Assembly: GCA_963920765.1 (NCBI GenBank)
Contig: OY987251.1
Location: forward strand, 250,501-314,500
DNA: 64,000 nucleotides
Direction of reading: 5' to 3'
Source of the DNA: Ulota crispa
Taxonomy: Eukaryota; Streptophyta; Bryopsida; Orthotrichales; Orthotrichaceae
Shown here: positions 24,095 to 35,852 of the stretch, in pieces
Numbering within the stretch: position 1 is the stretch's first letter
How the letters are laid out: each line of letters starts with the position of its first letter
Translations under genes and position numbers: made by a program
The notes under the pieces: model-generated
What the model saw: the letters and a program-made list of their open reading frames with translations, nothing else
Databases searched by the model: none
Told to the model about the DNA's origin: nothing

Positions 24095-27000
24095 TAAAGT
24101 GAACATGCTAAAATGTTAGGAATCTTGAAATCCTTTTTTTTTTGTGTATTAATCAAAGTGAATATTTTTTGTTATGCATTGTTCTAAAAACAAGCAATAA
24201 TAAACCAATGAGCCAAATAATGATAGATATTGGTTTATATACAAATTGACTAACAAACTCTATACATTCCAATTATCTCTTTGAGTTTTTCACTTCCATA
24301 AAAGTAGTTAATTCCAAATTATCTAAAATTTTATCAATAGAAAAAAAGGAAATTAAAAAATCATATTAGTGTAAAGATACAAGTGCCATAGAACACAATT
24401 ATTAGAGTAAAAATAACTCTCTGTATTGTTTATCATTAAGTACTACAACTTGAATACCTTACACTTGAGTATTGCTTTAGGATACTCTACTATGACTATA
24501 TTTCAAGTGTTATTTTTTAATATATACACTTAAATTGTGGATTCAAAAATATTTTGATGGATATTTATTTATCATTTCATAAAGTATGAGCCCTTACTTT
24601 CCATTCTAGATAATTTCTAGGTTCAACCACTAGACATTGCATTGGGTTAAGATTGATTGAATCAGGGGTTCTTTTCATGCAAAATGTGATAACTAGAAAA
24701 TTGTCAAGTAGTGATGTTGTTGTGTCCTGTAGTAATAATCACATACAATTGTAAGCTAATTCTTTTATCAATAGATGACTTTTTCAAACAAAACTATCAA
24801 ACTAATGATAAGCAAGTCACTACTATTTAAACATATGTTTCATAATCATTGTACATAAGTTTACACTAGTTGCTCATAGAAATTTCAACCCAAAAAAATC
24901 TGCTCTACACAATATATAGATCTCAACTAGTTCATGTGTTTCAAGTGATTTCAAAATGCACATTGGATAATTATTGCACATCTCGCGCTAGCAAAAAAAG
25001 AACATACTTTACAAAACATTATCAATCTGCTACTTCAATTTTCATAAGCATTAACAATAGAAATAAATAGTAGAGCAAAAAACAAAAAATTTAGAAAATA
25101 AAACCTTATGTTTATTGTGGAGTATGTGGAGTTGTATCTCTTAAGTAACATGCATTACCCCCATAATATTGAGCCTAAATGAGCTCAAAAAAGGATAAAA
25201 TATGTACAAAATCAAGAGCTTCTACTACCCACTACTACCACTTATTGTGACCTCTATTTTATATTGAGACTAATATGAAATCTTTTACATAATCATCCAA
25301 ATTAGCACTTTGAATTGTGTTTTATGGCTACCTCATGCAACTTTTAGTCAAGGCAATTTTCATTTTATGAAGTTCTTTTTTTAAAATGTCATATATATAT
25401 AATTCACATTTTTGAATAACCCCTTAATGCTCAAGGCACCAAATTTTGGTGTCCAAAAAATTTCAAGAAACTTTGAAACTATGTGTAGGGCATAGATTTT
25501 AATATTTTCAATTTTTTTATTGAAGAGGTTCTGAGCTGAAGGTAGCTTTCGAGTCCAATTTTTTTCTAGGTGGAATCTAAATTGCAAGTATACCTTTTGT
25601 GTCATGAATAATGTCATGAATAGTGTCATAGAGCCTATGACAAGTTGCCACATTGAAAAACATGCATCAAGTTGAGAAAAAACTAAAGATTTCCCATGAG
25701 CACTCCTTTGGGCAATAAGGGCCCTTTTCTTAAAATTTTGTCATCTAACAAAATCTAAAAGTGCCTTTGGACTAATTTCACTTGGAATGTCTTTGTTATA
25801 AGAATTAAAATTCATCCACCACTAAATTTTCTTTTTTTCATAATGACTAATGATCAATAATTAAAGCTAAAAAATTCATTTGCATTAGGAAAATGCGCTT
25901 TGACAGTTGCGTTGCAAGCTCATTTGTGAAACTGTGGTCATGGGATTGGAAGGACGGCCATTAGTTTTCAAGTAACAAATGTAAACACTAATGCATCCTA
26001 CGTGGTTGTTTCCCAATTTTGTATCCAAAAGTTACCAATCGCGTTAGATGTTTTGGACATCTCCAAAAAAAGAAAAAAATTCCATACTCATCCACATTTA
26101 GTCACAGATTTCTTAAAATCCGCATGGCCATTTTGGATTTTTTGGTAGCGCCATCTAGAAGCCTTGAAGTTGAAGATTTTATAATGACCATTTTAATTTG
26201 ATGTGTAATGATGATCTTGCAAGGACAGTTCAAAAACTTCAAAATTGCCTTCCACAAACAAGAACAACACCTTTGGGTATTTAGAGGTTAAACTTGAATT
26301 TTGATGAATTGGTGACAATGGATAGTTGAGAAACTTTCTACATTTATTGAATTCCTCAATTGTTCTTTTAGTGATATCAACACATATTTATTAAAATTAG
26401 ATAGATACTCTTTGGCTCATTTTATATGATCCAATGGCAAGAACAATGTAAAATTTGCCTCTTTTTATTTCCAATTAAACTTCAAAGGAAACTTTGTAAA
26501 AAGATTATATAGGTAGTATGGATATTGGATTCACAATGAATATGTAATAACTTTAAAACCATACACCATCTAAATGAAAAATCTTTCTATTGACTTTATG
26601 ATGTTCACCAATAAAAATCTAGGCATTTATAACTTATTCATACGGCATACATATCAACCCATAAAAGCACAAGCAGACAATAAATCATCTGCTAGCTTTG
26701 AAAAAATATTCTGTACAAGAGAAAAAAGTCAATTTTTATCAAAAAAAAATTTCAAATGTGATCATAAACACATGGTCCATCATGGAAGGCAAAATTAATC
26801 TCATCAAACTCACTTATACTTGTAAAATTGTGACAAGGTGGTTATTTTCATATTGCCTTTTTTGCGATTTTTATGAGGTCAACATGTATTGTTGATTTTT
26901 GTAGCTTCTAGGAACAATAGTATAAGCTTGGCACCTGCCAATGCACTGTAGCTCTACAGGGCAAGATAGGCCATGGTTGTAAGCCCAACGATTAAGGGTT

Positions 27001-27505
27001 AAACATGCTCAGATGTGTTTGGTTTTTACTTGTTTACCATTATTTATTTCTAGTTTACATAGCAATGAAAACCAGTAAATGTATAACAACAAGAAATCTC
27101 TTAGAAAACATCCAATGGAATATGATTTTGAAGGCATCTAATAGAGCTTTTTGCAAGTTTGTGGTTTTCTAAACTTTAACAATTGTTTAAATGGTTAGTA
27201 TGATACAATAACTAGCATCAAAAAGTAGATCATATGATTTTTACAATTGTTAGGTCCTATTCATCAAAATCTAGAAAGTTGCCCAAAAACAATAGGTAGG
27301 ACAAACTATTGTCTTAGCAAATAAAAAATGTTTGACAATCTCAAAAGTTAAGAAATCATTCCCACAATTTTGCAACAAAACATACTTCACTATTGCATGG
27401 CTCTCTTTGCCACTTATTACCATTTTAGAAGTTTAAGAAATAGTTTGAGTTTTCTAAAAGAAAAACTCTTATACATCTAGAACAAACACAATTTGTGTGT
27501 ATGTA
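24095..27505. other. Intronic or intergenic AT-rich stretch
   Basis: Contains one copy of dispersed repeat family D (26700-27010). Other open frames are short and unlike any family. Confidence 0.4.
26700..27010 (+). repeat. Dispersed repeat family D, copy 2
   Basis: Shares gatcataaacacatggtcca, the tcatcatggaaggcaaaa-like phrase and the ttatgaggtcaacatg phrase with 11066-11385. It ends near gattaagggttaa. Confidence 0.6.
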
Positions 27506-27510
27506 TGTAC

Positions 27511-27624
27511 CTTGGGGGCAGTCCAACAATGTCTACGATCTGATTCTTGGAAATTGAAGTCACTTTCGGTATTAATATATCCTTTTCCATGTGCATGGAA
27601 ATCAAGCTGCTTCCAAATGTTTGA
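27511..27624 (-). CDS. Aspartic protease (nucellin-like), C-lobe exon
   Basis: Minus-strand exon of 38 codons between an acceptor (catgtaag) and the donor AAG/GTACAT. It starts and ends in phase 0, which agrees with the phase-0 end of the exon at 28980. The text ends in FQESDRRHCWTAPK. This corresponds to the conserved Cys-Trp stretch (CWkg or CWra) that follows the second active site in plant nucellin-type A1 proteases. No stop interrupts it. Together with the exons at 28980-29130, 29929-30201 and 33859-34047 it forms a split gene on the minus strand. Confidence 0.6.
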
Positions 27625-27689
27625 CTTACATGTCAATTTGAAATATATCACAAGACAAAGTGCAACAAGTAACATATAGGCACTTGTAA

Positions 27690-27717
27690 TTTTAGGGTTT
27701 AGGATTTAGGGTTTAGA
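27690..27717 (+). repeat. Interstitial telomere-like motif
   Basis: Reads ttttagggtttaggatttag followed by ggtttag: about three and a half units of the plant telomere repeat TTTAGGG, one of them mutated. It lies in an intron of the minus-strand protease gene. Confidence 0.7.
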
Positions 27718-27749
27718 AAATTTTATTCTATTTATATTGAATTCATAAT

Positions 27750-28920
27750 AAATAAAGGGAATTTATAAGGGCACACTTTGGGTTTGATATATGCACACCC
27801 CTCATGGGGTAAATATTAGATTTATACCATCAAAAAGTTGCATCTAAAAATCTTGAATTTAGATTTGGACTTAGAGACCTTGATTTTAAGTCTAGAATCA
27901 TAAGAGAGGTTTTAATTGAATAACACCCAATGAAAAGCTTAGCTGTTTTTACAAACAAAATTAACCCCTAAATCCCTGAGTGTCCCCTCAAGGGACAAAT
28001 GAGATTTTGGGCAGGTACTTATGACTAAACTACTTTGTGTGATTTTTTGAAACTTTTATGGAAGATGGGGAATTCAAAGATCCGTGTGCACATCTAATTT
28101 TTTTTTCATTTTGACATTTTTTGAAGAAGTAAAAAAATGAATTTCTGAAATTTTTTGGAGATGGGGCAGTTTGGGCAATGCAAAAACTTTTTTAAAATTT
28201 ATATTTTTTTGAATTAAAAATCTGAAATTGGTTCTTTGAGTTTACATATACATTGGAAGCCTTGAATCACTCATTTCCAATAAATGAAATGAAAGTCATG
28301 AGGACTTTTAGTTAACTAGTAGATATGGAGCCATATTTAGTAGTTAACTAAAAGTCCTCATAACTTTCATTTCATTTATTGGAAATGAGTGATTCAAAGC
28401 TTCCAATGTATATGTAAACTCAAAGAACCAATTTCAGATTTTTAATTCAAAAGATGTAAATTTTAAAAAAGTTTTTGGACTACCTAGACTGCCCCATCTC
28501 CAAAAAAATTCAGAAATTCATTTTTTACTTCTTCAAAAAATGTCAAAATGAAAAAAAAAATTAGATGTGCACATGGATCTTTGAATTCCCCATCTTTCAT
28601 AAAAGTTTCAAAAAATCTCACAAAGTAGTTTAGTCATAGGTAACTGCCCGAAATCTCTTTTGTCCCTCGAGGGGACACTCAGGGATTTAGGGGTTAAAAG
28701 TGATATTTTCACCTTTGGCAAAGCTTTTTCATTGGGTGATGTTCAATTGTAACCTCCAGTATGGCTTTAGACTAAATCAAGGTCTCTAAGTCCAAATTTG
28801 AATTCAAAATTATCAAATTCATCTTTTTGATGGTGATAATCTAAAATATACTCAATGGATGTGCATATATCAAACCCAAGGTTTGGCCTTATCAATTCCC
28901 TAAATAAACAAAATTTATTA
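27750..28920. mobile_element. Long foldback element, family A (complete)
   Basis: A nearly complete palindrome with arms of about 570 bp around a spacer of about 20 bp (centre near 28335). The arms share, inverted, agggaatttataagg, taacccctaaatccctgag, agtgtcccctcaagggacaa, gaaacttttatggaagatgg, gccccatctccaaa and agttaactaaaagtcctca. Identity is highest at the centre. The inner segment from the taacccctaaatccctgag ends (27965 to 28697) also occurs as single arms at 592-885 and 11390-11645. It carries no protein gene, so it is non-autonomous. It sits in the intron of the protease gene between exons 27511-27624 and 28980-29130. Confidence 0.9.
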
Positions 28921-28979
28921 TCATTTCAGTAGACTTTGAATCTCAATTTGTAAAAGACAAATACAATGAAGGAATGTAC

Positions 28980-29130
28980 TTCATATGAGAATTCATCAAA
29001 GAACCAAGATCCCAAATATGTTAACTCGGCTCTAGTATCAAGGTTGAGAGGTAGAGCACTTGTAGGTGGGTAGTGAACTTTGCCTTCAAATATAATACAG
29101 ATTAGTGTGGCATAAGTTCCACAATCAAAC
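28980..29130 (-). CDS. Aspartic protease (nucellin-like), exon with second active site
   Basis: The 151-bp exon follows a clean acceptor (gtgcag) and ends at GAA/GTACAT. Its first base completes the codon left open by the exon at 29929, giving ELANTEG followed by FDCGTYATL without a break. It then reads PPTSALPLNLDTRAELTYLG, the place of the second catalytic motif. The family has D-[ST]-G-[TS] there; this copy has DTRA. GGA to AGA is a single G-to-A change that would remove the essential glycine. The gene is therefore probably inactive although no stop codon is present. The closing GSWFFDEF matches the helix after the active site. Confidence 0.65.
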
Positions 29131-29134
29131 CTGC

Positions 29135-29925
29135 ACTCTACAAAAAAGTAGCATTATTCAGTGATACTTGGACAAGGTCAATGCTCTAAGTGAAGAAAAA
29201 AAAGTTGACCATATTCAAGTATTGACAATAAAAAGATATTTCATTTAATTGGATCTGAACACAAAAATAGAAAGGAGATCTTGACATCATCCAAACTTTT
29301 CTTATACAAAGGTGACCTTATCCGAGCATCACTATAATTTGGGTGAAACATAAACTAACAAGAGCCACTTAAGGAATAACACTTACTTTTTTGTTCAACA
29401 AGTTTTCACAAAATCTATATCAAAATAATTACTTGTTTTTGAAATTATGAAAAAAAATCATTGTGTATTGTTTTTCTACTTTAAAAAGAGGTTTGTAACA
29501 ACATATGAATGAATTCTTGCTTCAAAGTTAAACATCAAAAGGACTAATATACAACTTCTAATAGGTCCTTTGTATTCTTTTTATTAGGATGCTCAAATTA
29601 TTGTGTTAGATACACTTTGACCAAAATTGATCAAGTTTTGAACTGAACATAGTGTAATTGATAATATTGAGTAAATTTAAGATTGATACAAATGAAATTG
29701 AAGATGTCACAGAATATAACATTATACCAAAATATCCACAAAGGACTCAATTAAAGACCTCATAATGTTGCCAATAGCGCCTAATTTTTTTGTGGTATGT
29801 TACAAACCACTTGCAATAAAACATGTTTTCATGATGATGAGAATTATATAGTTTTTTAAATAGGAAGAAACCAAAATCAATGGACCAAGTGATAGATCAT
29901 TCCAAAATATTGTTTCAAAATATCT
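29135..29925. other. Intron of the aspartic protease gene
   Basis: AT-rich sequence between the phase-matched exons at 28980-29130 and 29929-30201. No element was recognised in it. Confidence 0.5.
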
Positions 29926-29928
29926 CAC

Positions 29929-30201
29929 CCTTCAGTGTTTGCTAGCTCAGCCCAACCAAAATAGTTTGCACCAAACTTCTCTTGTAAATTAACTCCAACA
30001 ATAACATAACCAACATCAATCCTTGAAGATAATAGTTGTCTTGACTTTGCTTGTCCTAAACAAATTCCCATTCTTCTGTTGGTTATAAGCTTTGATTTCA
30101 TCCAATCACTTGTGATGGTACTCTTACAAGTACCCAAACCAATGACTCCATCATAAATATTTCCATCTATTTCTTTTTCATACGTATCTTGAGTTATACA
30201 C
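29929..30201 (-). CDS. Aspartic protease (nucellin-like), central exon
   Basis: A 273-bp exon with acceptor ggattttcag and donor GAAGG/GTGAGA. It reads CITQDTYEKEIDGN, then IYDGVIGLGTCKSTITSDW and MKSKLITNRRMGICLGQ. The DGVIGLG core followed by a Ser-rich helix and a ..L..n....Cl. stretch is the signature after the flap in plant aspartic protease-like proteins (DGilGLG...SivsQL...gli...vghCl). It ends with NYFGWAELANTEG. The acceptor phase fits the exon at 33859 exactly: GG plus G makes Gly, giving VLG then CITQ, the usual FGC position. The open frame has no stop. It is the best-supported exon of this gene. Confidence 0.75.
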
Positions 30202-30533
30202 CTGAAAATCCAACAAACATAAAAGAAGTTCATTAATTAATTCAAACCACAGCAGTGGTTATAATGCTCAATTGTGAATCATATAACAAGTATCCTTGTT
30301 TTGAAATCATTTTTTTATAAAAGCAAATTTTAGATTATTTGCATATTTCCTAAAATACAAGGTCTAGCTTTATGATTGATTCCATTGAGGGAATACCCCA
30401 TATATGCCACTCATCTTGGATGTTGAATAATCCATTTTTAGGTACACAAGGAACCAATATTCTTTGAAACAAATCAAAAAAGGTTAACATTGCATATGTA
30501 AACAATGGTTTATTGTTATATAGAAGGTTTGGG

Positions 30534-30781
30534 TCAACCCCTAAGCGTCACAGCAGAGGTTTTTTGGATCTAGATTCCGGGAACACCTTAATCATCAAAC
30601 TTTATAATTATCATATCCGTATGGTGGATTTCTACACAACTTATAGATTTGCACTTGTCAAGGAGTTGCCAACAAATTTCTACAATGGATGTTTTAGTTG
30701 TTGGTTACACTCCAAGTTATTCCATTTTGTTTAGGATGCTCTCTCAAACATGATGTTCTATTTGTGACGCTTAGGGGTTGA
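30534..30781. mobile_element. 248-bp MITE with perfect 19-bp terminal inverted repeats
   Basis: Starts with TCAACCCCTAAGCGTCACA and ends with the exact reverse complement (30763-30781). The interior has a 73-codon chance frame but no transposase. The neighbouring bases do not show a convincing target duplication. It lies in the long intron (30202-33858) of the minus-strand protease gene. Perfect ends, against the worn look of most other elements here, suggest a fairly recent insertion. Confidence 0.85.
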
Positions 30782-30789
30782 ACGTTGAA

Positions 30790-33700
30790 TTTGGTGCTTT
30801 TGGAATTTGGGCTTATGACCGTACAATTGGACCTTGTACTATTGAAAAGACCAAAAAAAATGACAAACCTACATGATCTATATGAAATTTGTGGTCCATA
30901 AGTACATTAAATTGCAAATACTACAGAATAGTCAAAGCTTTCTAAATGTTTTTATAAATAGCATATGCTTGTGCATAAAATACCAATGCAAAAATATATT
31001 TGCCATGCTGCAAAATTTCAAAACCAAATGATTTTATTTCAATTACTGCAAAATTGAATAGTGAAATTCTATTTACATTAATATCATTTTGGACAATCTA
31101 GTTTCAGTAAAACACATTGATTCAATTAATAATTAGTTAATAATTTGATTTGAAAATTTAATAAACATGATGAATAAAAACTTCATAATCATGTTGTTCA
31201 TATTTGTTATGTAACTCTCATTATTTTAGAGATAAAATGATATTTTCTTTTGGTCTTGTTTATTTTGAATACTGCAAAATCTTATATTTGTATGTGTCAC
31301 AATTTTGTCTAATTCTAAAATTAACTCTTGAGCACTGAGAGGCATAATCTGAGCATTTCATATATTCAAGCAAGTTCTAATACCCAAATATTGCTTTGAA
31401 TAAATTTGAGGAAATTTGAGGAATTTGAAGATTATAGTGCTCTACAAGTCATATTTTTATTAATGCAATTTTAATAAATACTGCAAAATTGATGATTCTT
31501 ATTATGTGTTTTTTAATTTCAAATCTCATAGTTGGCACCTAAAATTGTCACTTCATGAAAAAATTCAAACCAAGTTTGGTTAGATACATACAACTTTAAT
31601 TTATAAGTTTTTAATTGTTCTATCTTTACTACTAAAATATGGATCCGCAAGAATTATTTTTTGCATCAACAAATTGCATTAACAAGAAGCAATCAAATAC
31701 AACGTTGGTTTTTGATATTTGTTATGCACATATTTCCAAATAAAAAACCAGAAAATTTACAAATGCTACCTAAGATAATGTGGTGGGGTTGACAATACTT
31801 AACCCTTTACAGACCACCAAACCATATTTTGGTTCAAAAGAGTGGTCTAAGGCCTATGTAGTAAATTGCTTAAGAAACTAGAAATTGATCATGAAGCACG
31901 CATGTGTGCACAAGAGTCTTGCATCCATCTAATAAAATAACAACGGAACTAGATATGTGAGCTGACAAATAGTGATGTTTATACGACACGGCCTAAAAAT
32001 ACATATCTATTTTTGGTCAAAAATGAATCAAAGCAACAATGCAATACCTCAAATATCCAAAAAGAATTTCACATCTCAATTGCAAAATCCCAAAATAATT
32101 AAAATTCCCTAAGAAATACGCTCATGTAGTTTCTCTCTACAGTACTAGATTGTAGTGTTTGAAGATCTATTGGAACTGTGTTGTCATTTCATTGCTAAAA
32201 TTAGTCATCCTACATGTAAGGCCAATTCTTCATTGTTTTCACTAATCATGTTCTTCATGGCATTTATCATATTTTCTATACAATCAATTTTAAATGGCAA
32301 CTAAAGTGGGATACTTGACCATTTTTGTCCACTTAGCTACACCTTGTGATTGCTATTTTTATCCATTTTGTGTGAAACTAATTTCATTGGAAAGGTGTGG
32401 AAGCCTGCTTTCTAAAAATGTATGGCTCTTTTTAAGCAAAGCTCACATGAAGCAAACTACACAAGCATGAGAACTATAGATTTTTGCTTATGACTTAATC
32501 AATGTTTATAATGTTTCATCTCAAAAGGTAGATCTAGTTGGATTCTTCCTACTTTACAATAAGCAAGGCGTTCTTTCCATTTGTACGGTTGGATTATTCA
32601 AATTGGGTCCAAATTTGATTGATTTGCATACCTAAGTTCACCACTGTTGTTGCTAGCGGATTTTGAGAAAATGTGTGTGGTCTTTGGTTAACTTCAGGTC
32701 AGTGTTACATACAAATTATGGGTCCTTTTTATTTTATATCTCCTTATGATTCATTTCTTTTGAGACAAACTCAAACTTCATTTGTCTAACTCTTTTGTGT
32801 GCTTTTAAACCCTTTTTTTGTTTTATTTTGAAAGGGCACAAAGTTGTCAGAGACATAAATTTATATGCAAAAAAATTTAAAAGACAAAATGTCACCTCTA
32901 GAAATGGCGGCAAACTTATTTGTTTTCAAACTTCAAGTATCATGATCTTGCAACTACACAAGTTGTTTTAGTTAATCATTTATTGCATCCCGCATTGATA
33001 GTGCTAATTTGCACTAATCCAAATAGTATATGAATCATTTGGAAGGCACATTAATGAAGTAGTTTGTAGTAATTTAGATTAACTCAATATACTATGGATT
33101 ACAAAATTTGATTACTACCTCAAAAAGTGTGAGTCAAGTGGCCAAACTTTTGAGAAGATTTAGCAAGCATGTATCTCAATTGAATAGAGAGTGTGAAAAA
33201 TGTTCCATTATAGGAAGGGTGCTATCATGTTCTTACTTGACAAACAACAAAAATTTGTGCTCAAAACTTTACTTAGAAAACAAAGGCAAGCAACACGTCA
33301 CACCTTCACACTAACTAGACAAAATTCACCAAAACTAAAGTGAAAGGGTTTCTCATTTTTCAAAGTCTCACACTAAGAAAACTAACTTGTGTAATATTAA
33401 TTTGTTCTAAAAATGAGGGGTGTACTTGAACAAACTCACAAAAATATCCAATCCACTAATTAGACCCATCAGTAACTTATTTAGAAAAAGTTGGAGGTTT
33501 TAACTTGGCTTTTGAGCTAAAAAGATTATTTCAAAAATAGGTTTGGGACTCAAAACAATACCTCAAACAACCAAACAACCATAGGGGATAGTATGTAGTG
33601 CTGTATGACTCATTTGCTACCTACAAATAGTTTTAAATTGGAATCTTCACTAGCTCACTCAAATTGTATTAATCTATATTCTAACTTCTTTGTTGATCTC

Positions 33701-33850
33701 AAATGTAGTAATGGCGTGGATGCATTCCAAGCACAAGAAAAATACATTGTATTGTATTGCTTGCTATGGCACACTCAGACGTTTAAGGGCTAATTTTGAG
33801 TTGTTGTTAGTAGTGTAGAAATTGAAATACATACATAGTGTGTGTGTGTG
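30790..33850. other. Intron of the aspartic protease gene
   Basis: AT-rich filler between the protease exons. The phrase aatactgcaaaattgat and similar ones recur loosely around 31010-31490. No gene or element was recognised. Confidence 0.45.
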
Positions 33851-33858
33851 GCAATTAC

Positions 33859-34047
33859 CCAAGTACTCCTTGCCCCTTCACTTCCATTTTGTCCCAGGTT
33901 GGCAATGTGAAGCTCTCCCAATAATAAGTACCCATGTACCTTGATCCATCTATATAATCAATCCATGCTAAGCATTCAAAATTGTAACGAGCATTACATG
34001 GTCTATACCGTCCATGATGGTATTGATACGTTGCATGCAAAAGTTGG
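33859..34047 (-). CDS. Aspartic protease (nucellin-like), N-lobe exon with flap
   Basis: A 189-bp minus-strand exon between an acceptor (aaaatgaag) and the donor CTTGG/GTAATT. It reads HATYQYHHGRYRPCNARYNF, then ECLAWIDYIDGSRYMGTYYW and ESFTLP. The YIDGS...G.y..ES..L pattern is the flap region of nucellin-like A1 proteases (YaDgSsS.Gvlv.D.f.L), with the Cys residues expected before it. The upstream exon with the first DTGS motif was not found on this strand in the window. The similar orphan exon at 9.8 kb points the other way. The gene therefore looks incomplete at its 5' end, or that exon lies in sequence I did not recognise. Confidence 0.65.
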
Positions 34048-34785
34048 CTTCATTTTTAAGTGTTTTTTTGTGCTAATATTTTTGAAAAAAAAAAAAACCT
34101 TATTATGTTAAAATAGCATCCATCATTTGCTAGCTTTAAAAAACATGAAATGGGAAAAGGCATAAAAATAAAACCGTGCAACTATAAAATCAAAATTCTA
34201 TATACTTTTGAAGATTTTTGAATATCTTTTAAAGGTTCTAAAAATATTTCAAAAGATTATGTTTATTTTGTTTGATTTGGTCATTAAAAAAAGGAAAAAT
34301 AGTAGAAATGCCCTTCAATTCTTTCAAAATATCAAATTTATGCCTCAAATATTTAAAACATCAAAACACTTTCTACTTTTTGTAGGAGTATCAGTTATAT
34401 TCCTAGAATTTTGGGAAAATATTAAAATTGCTCTTTTATTTTGAAATGTTAAATATACCCTTGTGTTATTTGAAATGTAAAAATCACCTTTAATTTGGTT
34501 TTTTGTAAGAATTTCAATTTAAGTATACCCTTGGTTATCATATAACACAAAGATGTTTGATAATTTAAAATAGTTGAGGAGCACTTTTATTATTTTTCCA
34601 ATATATTAGAGGCATTGTTGATATTTTTGCAAAAAGCCAAGGATATTTTTGATGCATACTTTTTATCTTTGAAGGACATATATGATATTTTGAAAGAATT
34701 GAGGGGTGTCTTTTCTATTTTCTCATAAAGAAATTGTGGTATTTTAAACAACAAATGTAGTATTTTTTATATAAAATTTTGTTGA

Positions 34786-34972
34786 ATTAATGAAATTGTG
34801 TCCAAAAGTGTCTAGATCAACAAAAAACTATTAATTTTTTGTTGTTTTGTTGTGTCCAAAAGTCCAAATCAACAGAAAATTGTTGATTTTTTGTTGTTTT
34901 GTTGTGCCCAAAAGTGTCCAACTTAGCAAAAAAGTGTTGATTTTTTGTTGTTTTAGTCATGCTCTAAATAGA
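34786..34972. repeat. Three-unit 58-bp repeat with hairpin potential
   Basis: Three units of about 58 bp share gtgtccaaaagt, aatcaacaaaaaa and gattttttgttgttttgttg. Each unit contains caacaaaa facing ttttgttg, so it can fold on itself. A fourth, isolated unit lies at 35675-35725. Confidence 0.75.
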
Positions 34973-35285
34973 CTTTGAAGGCTACTAATGTTAAATCATA
35001 CCATATTGTAAAAAATGAAGAAAAAAGCCACATTCAAAATTCTAAGAGATTGTAATTCTCTTGAAAACTCCTTTCATCTTTTAAAACTTCAAAACATTTG
35101 CATGTAGTCCAACTAGATTCTATAAAGATTTCAAAAACAACCCAAACTATTCTAATAGTTTTTAAGAGAAAATATTTTAAAACATTTTAGTGAATTTCAA
35201 AGAGATTCTAAAACCTCTCTAATTGAGTTTAAGAGATTCTGTTTTCATATAGATTTTGAAGTATTTCAATAAATTTCATAACTGA

Positions 35286-35600
35286 CAATTTCAAAAAGAT
35301 TCTCAAAGATTCCAAAAAGGATTCTCAAAGGTTCCAAAAAAGATTTCAAAAAAAATCTCAAAGATTCTAAGTAGATTCTCAAAGATTCTTAAAGATTCTC
35401 AAAGATTTCAAAGATTCTCAAAGATTCTAAATGATTCCAAAAGATTTTTAAAAATTTGAAAAAGATTTTCAAAAATTCTTTAAAATTCTCAAAGATTCCA
35501 TAAAGATTCTTAAAACCCTTCAAAAGATTCTCCAAGATTCTTGAAGATTTCAAAAAGAGTCTCAAAAGATTCCTTGAGATTCCAAAATAGATTTTGAAAT
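35286..35600. repeat. AAGATTCTCA simple-sequence array
   Basis: About 25 degenerate copies of an 11-12 bp unit, tctcaaagattc, with spacing that varies by a few bases. It is extended more loosely to the left, back to about 35040. Non-coding. Confidence 0.85.
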
Positions 35601-35852
35601 ATTCTTAAATTTTTGTAACAGAACGTAGATAGTTGTTTACAGAATTTTGTCAAATAAGTCAATTAGCCTATGCAAGTGCCCAAAACAACAAGAAACCGTT
35701 GATTTTTTGTTGTTTTGGACGAAGTTTTTTGCTAGTGACATAGCTTGATAGAAAAAAAAAAAAAAAAATCTTAACATTTGCACATATATTCATGTAGCCT
35801 TCTTTAGTTTACTGTTGTTTTGTAAAGAAACAGTGGTTTTGAACTATAGATT

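Noticed and set aside
30513-30734. 73-codon frame starting near the MITE
   Set aside because: It begins outside and runs through the 19-bp terminal repeat, so it is not a gene.
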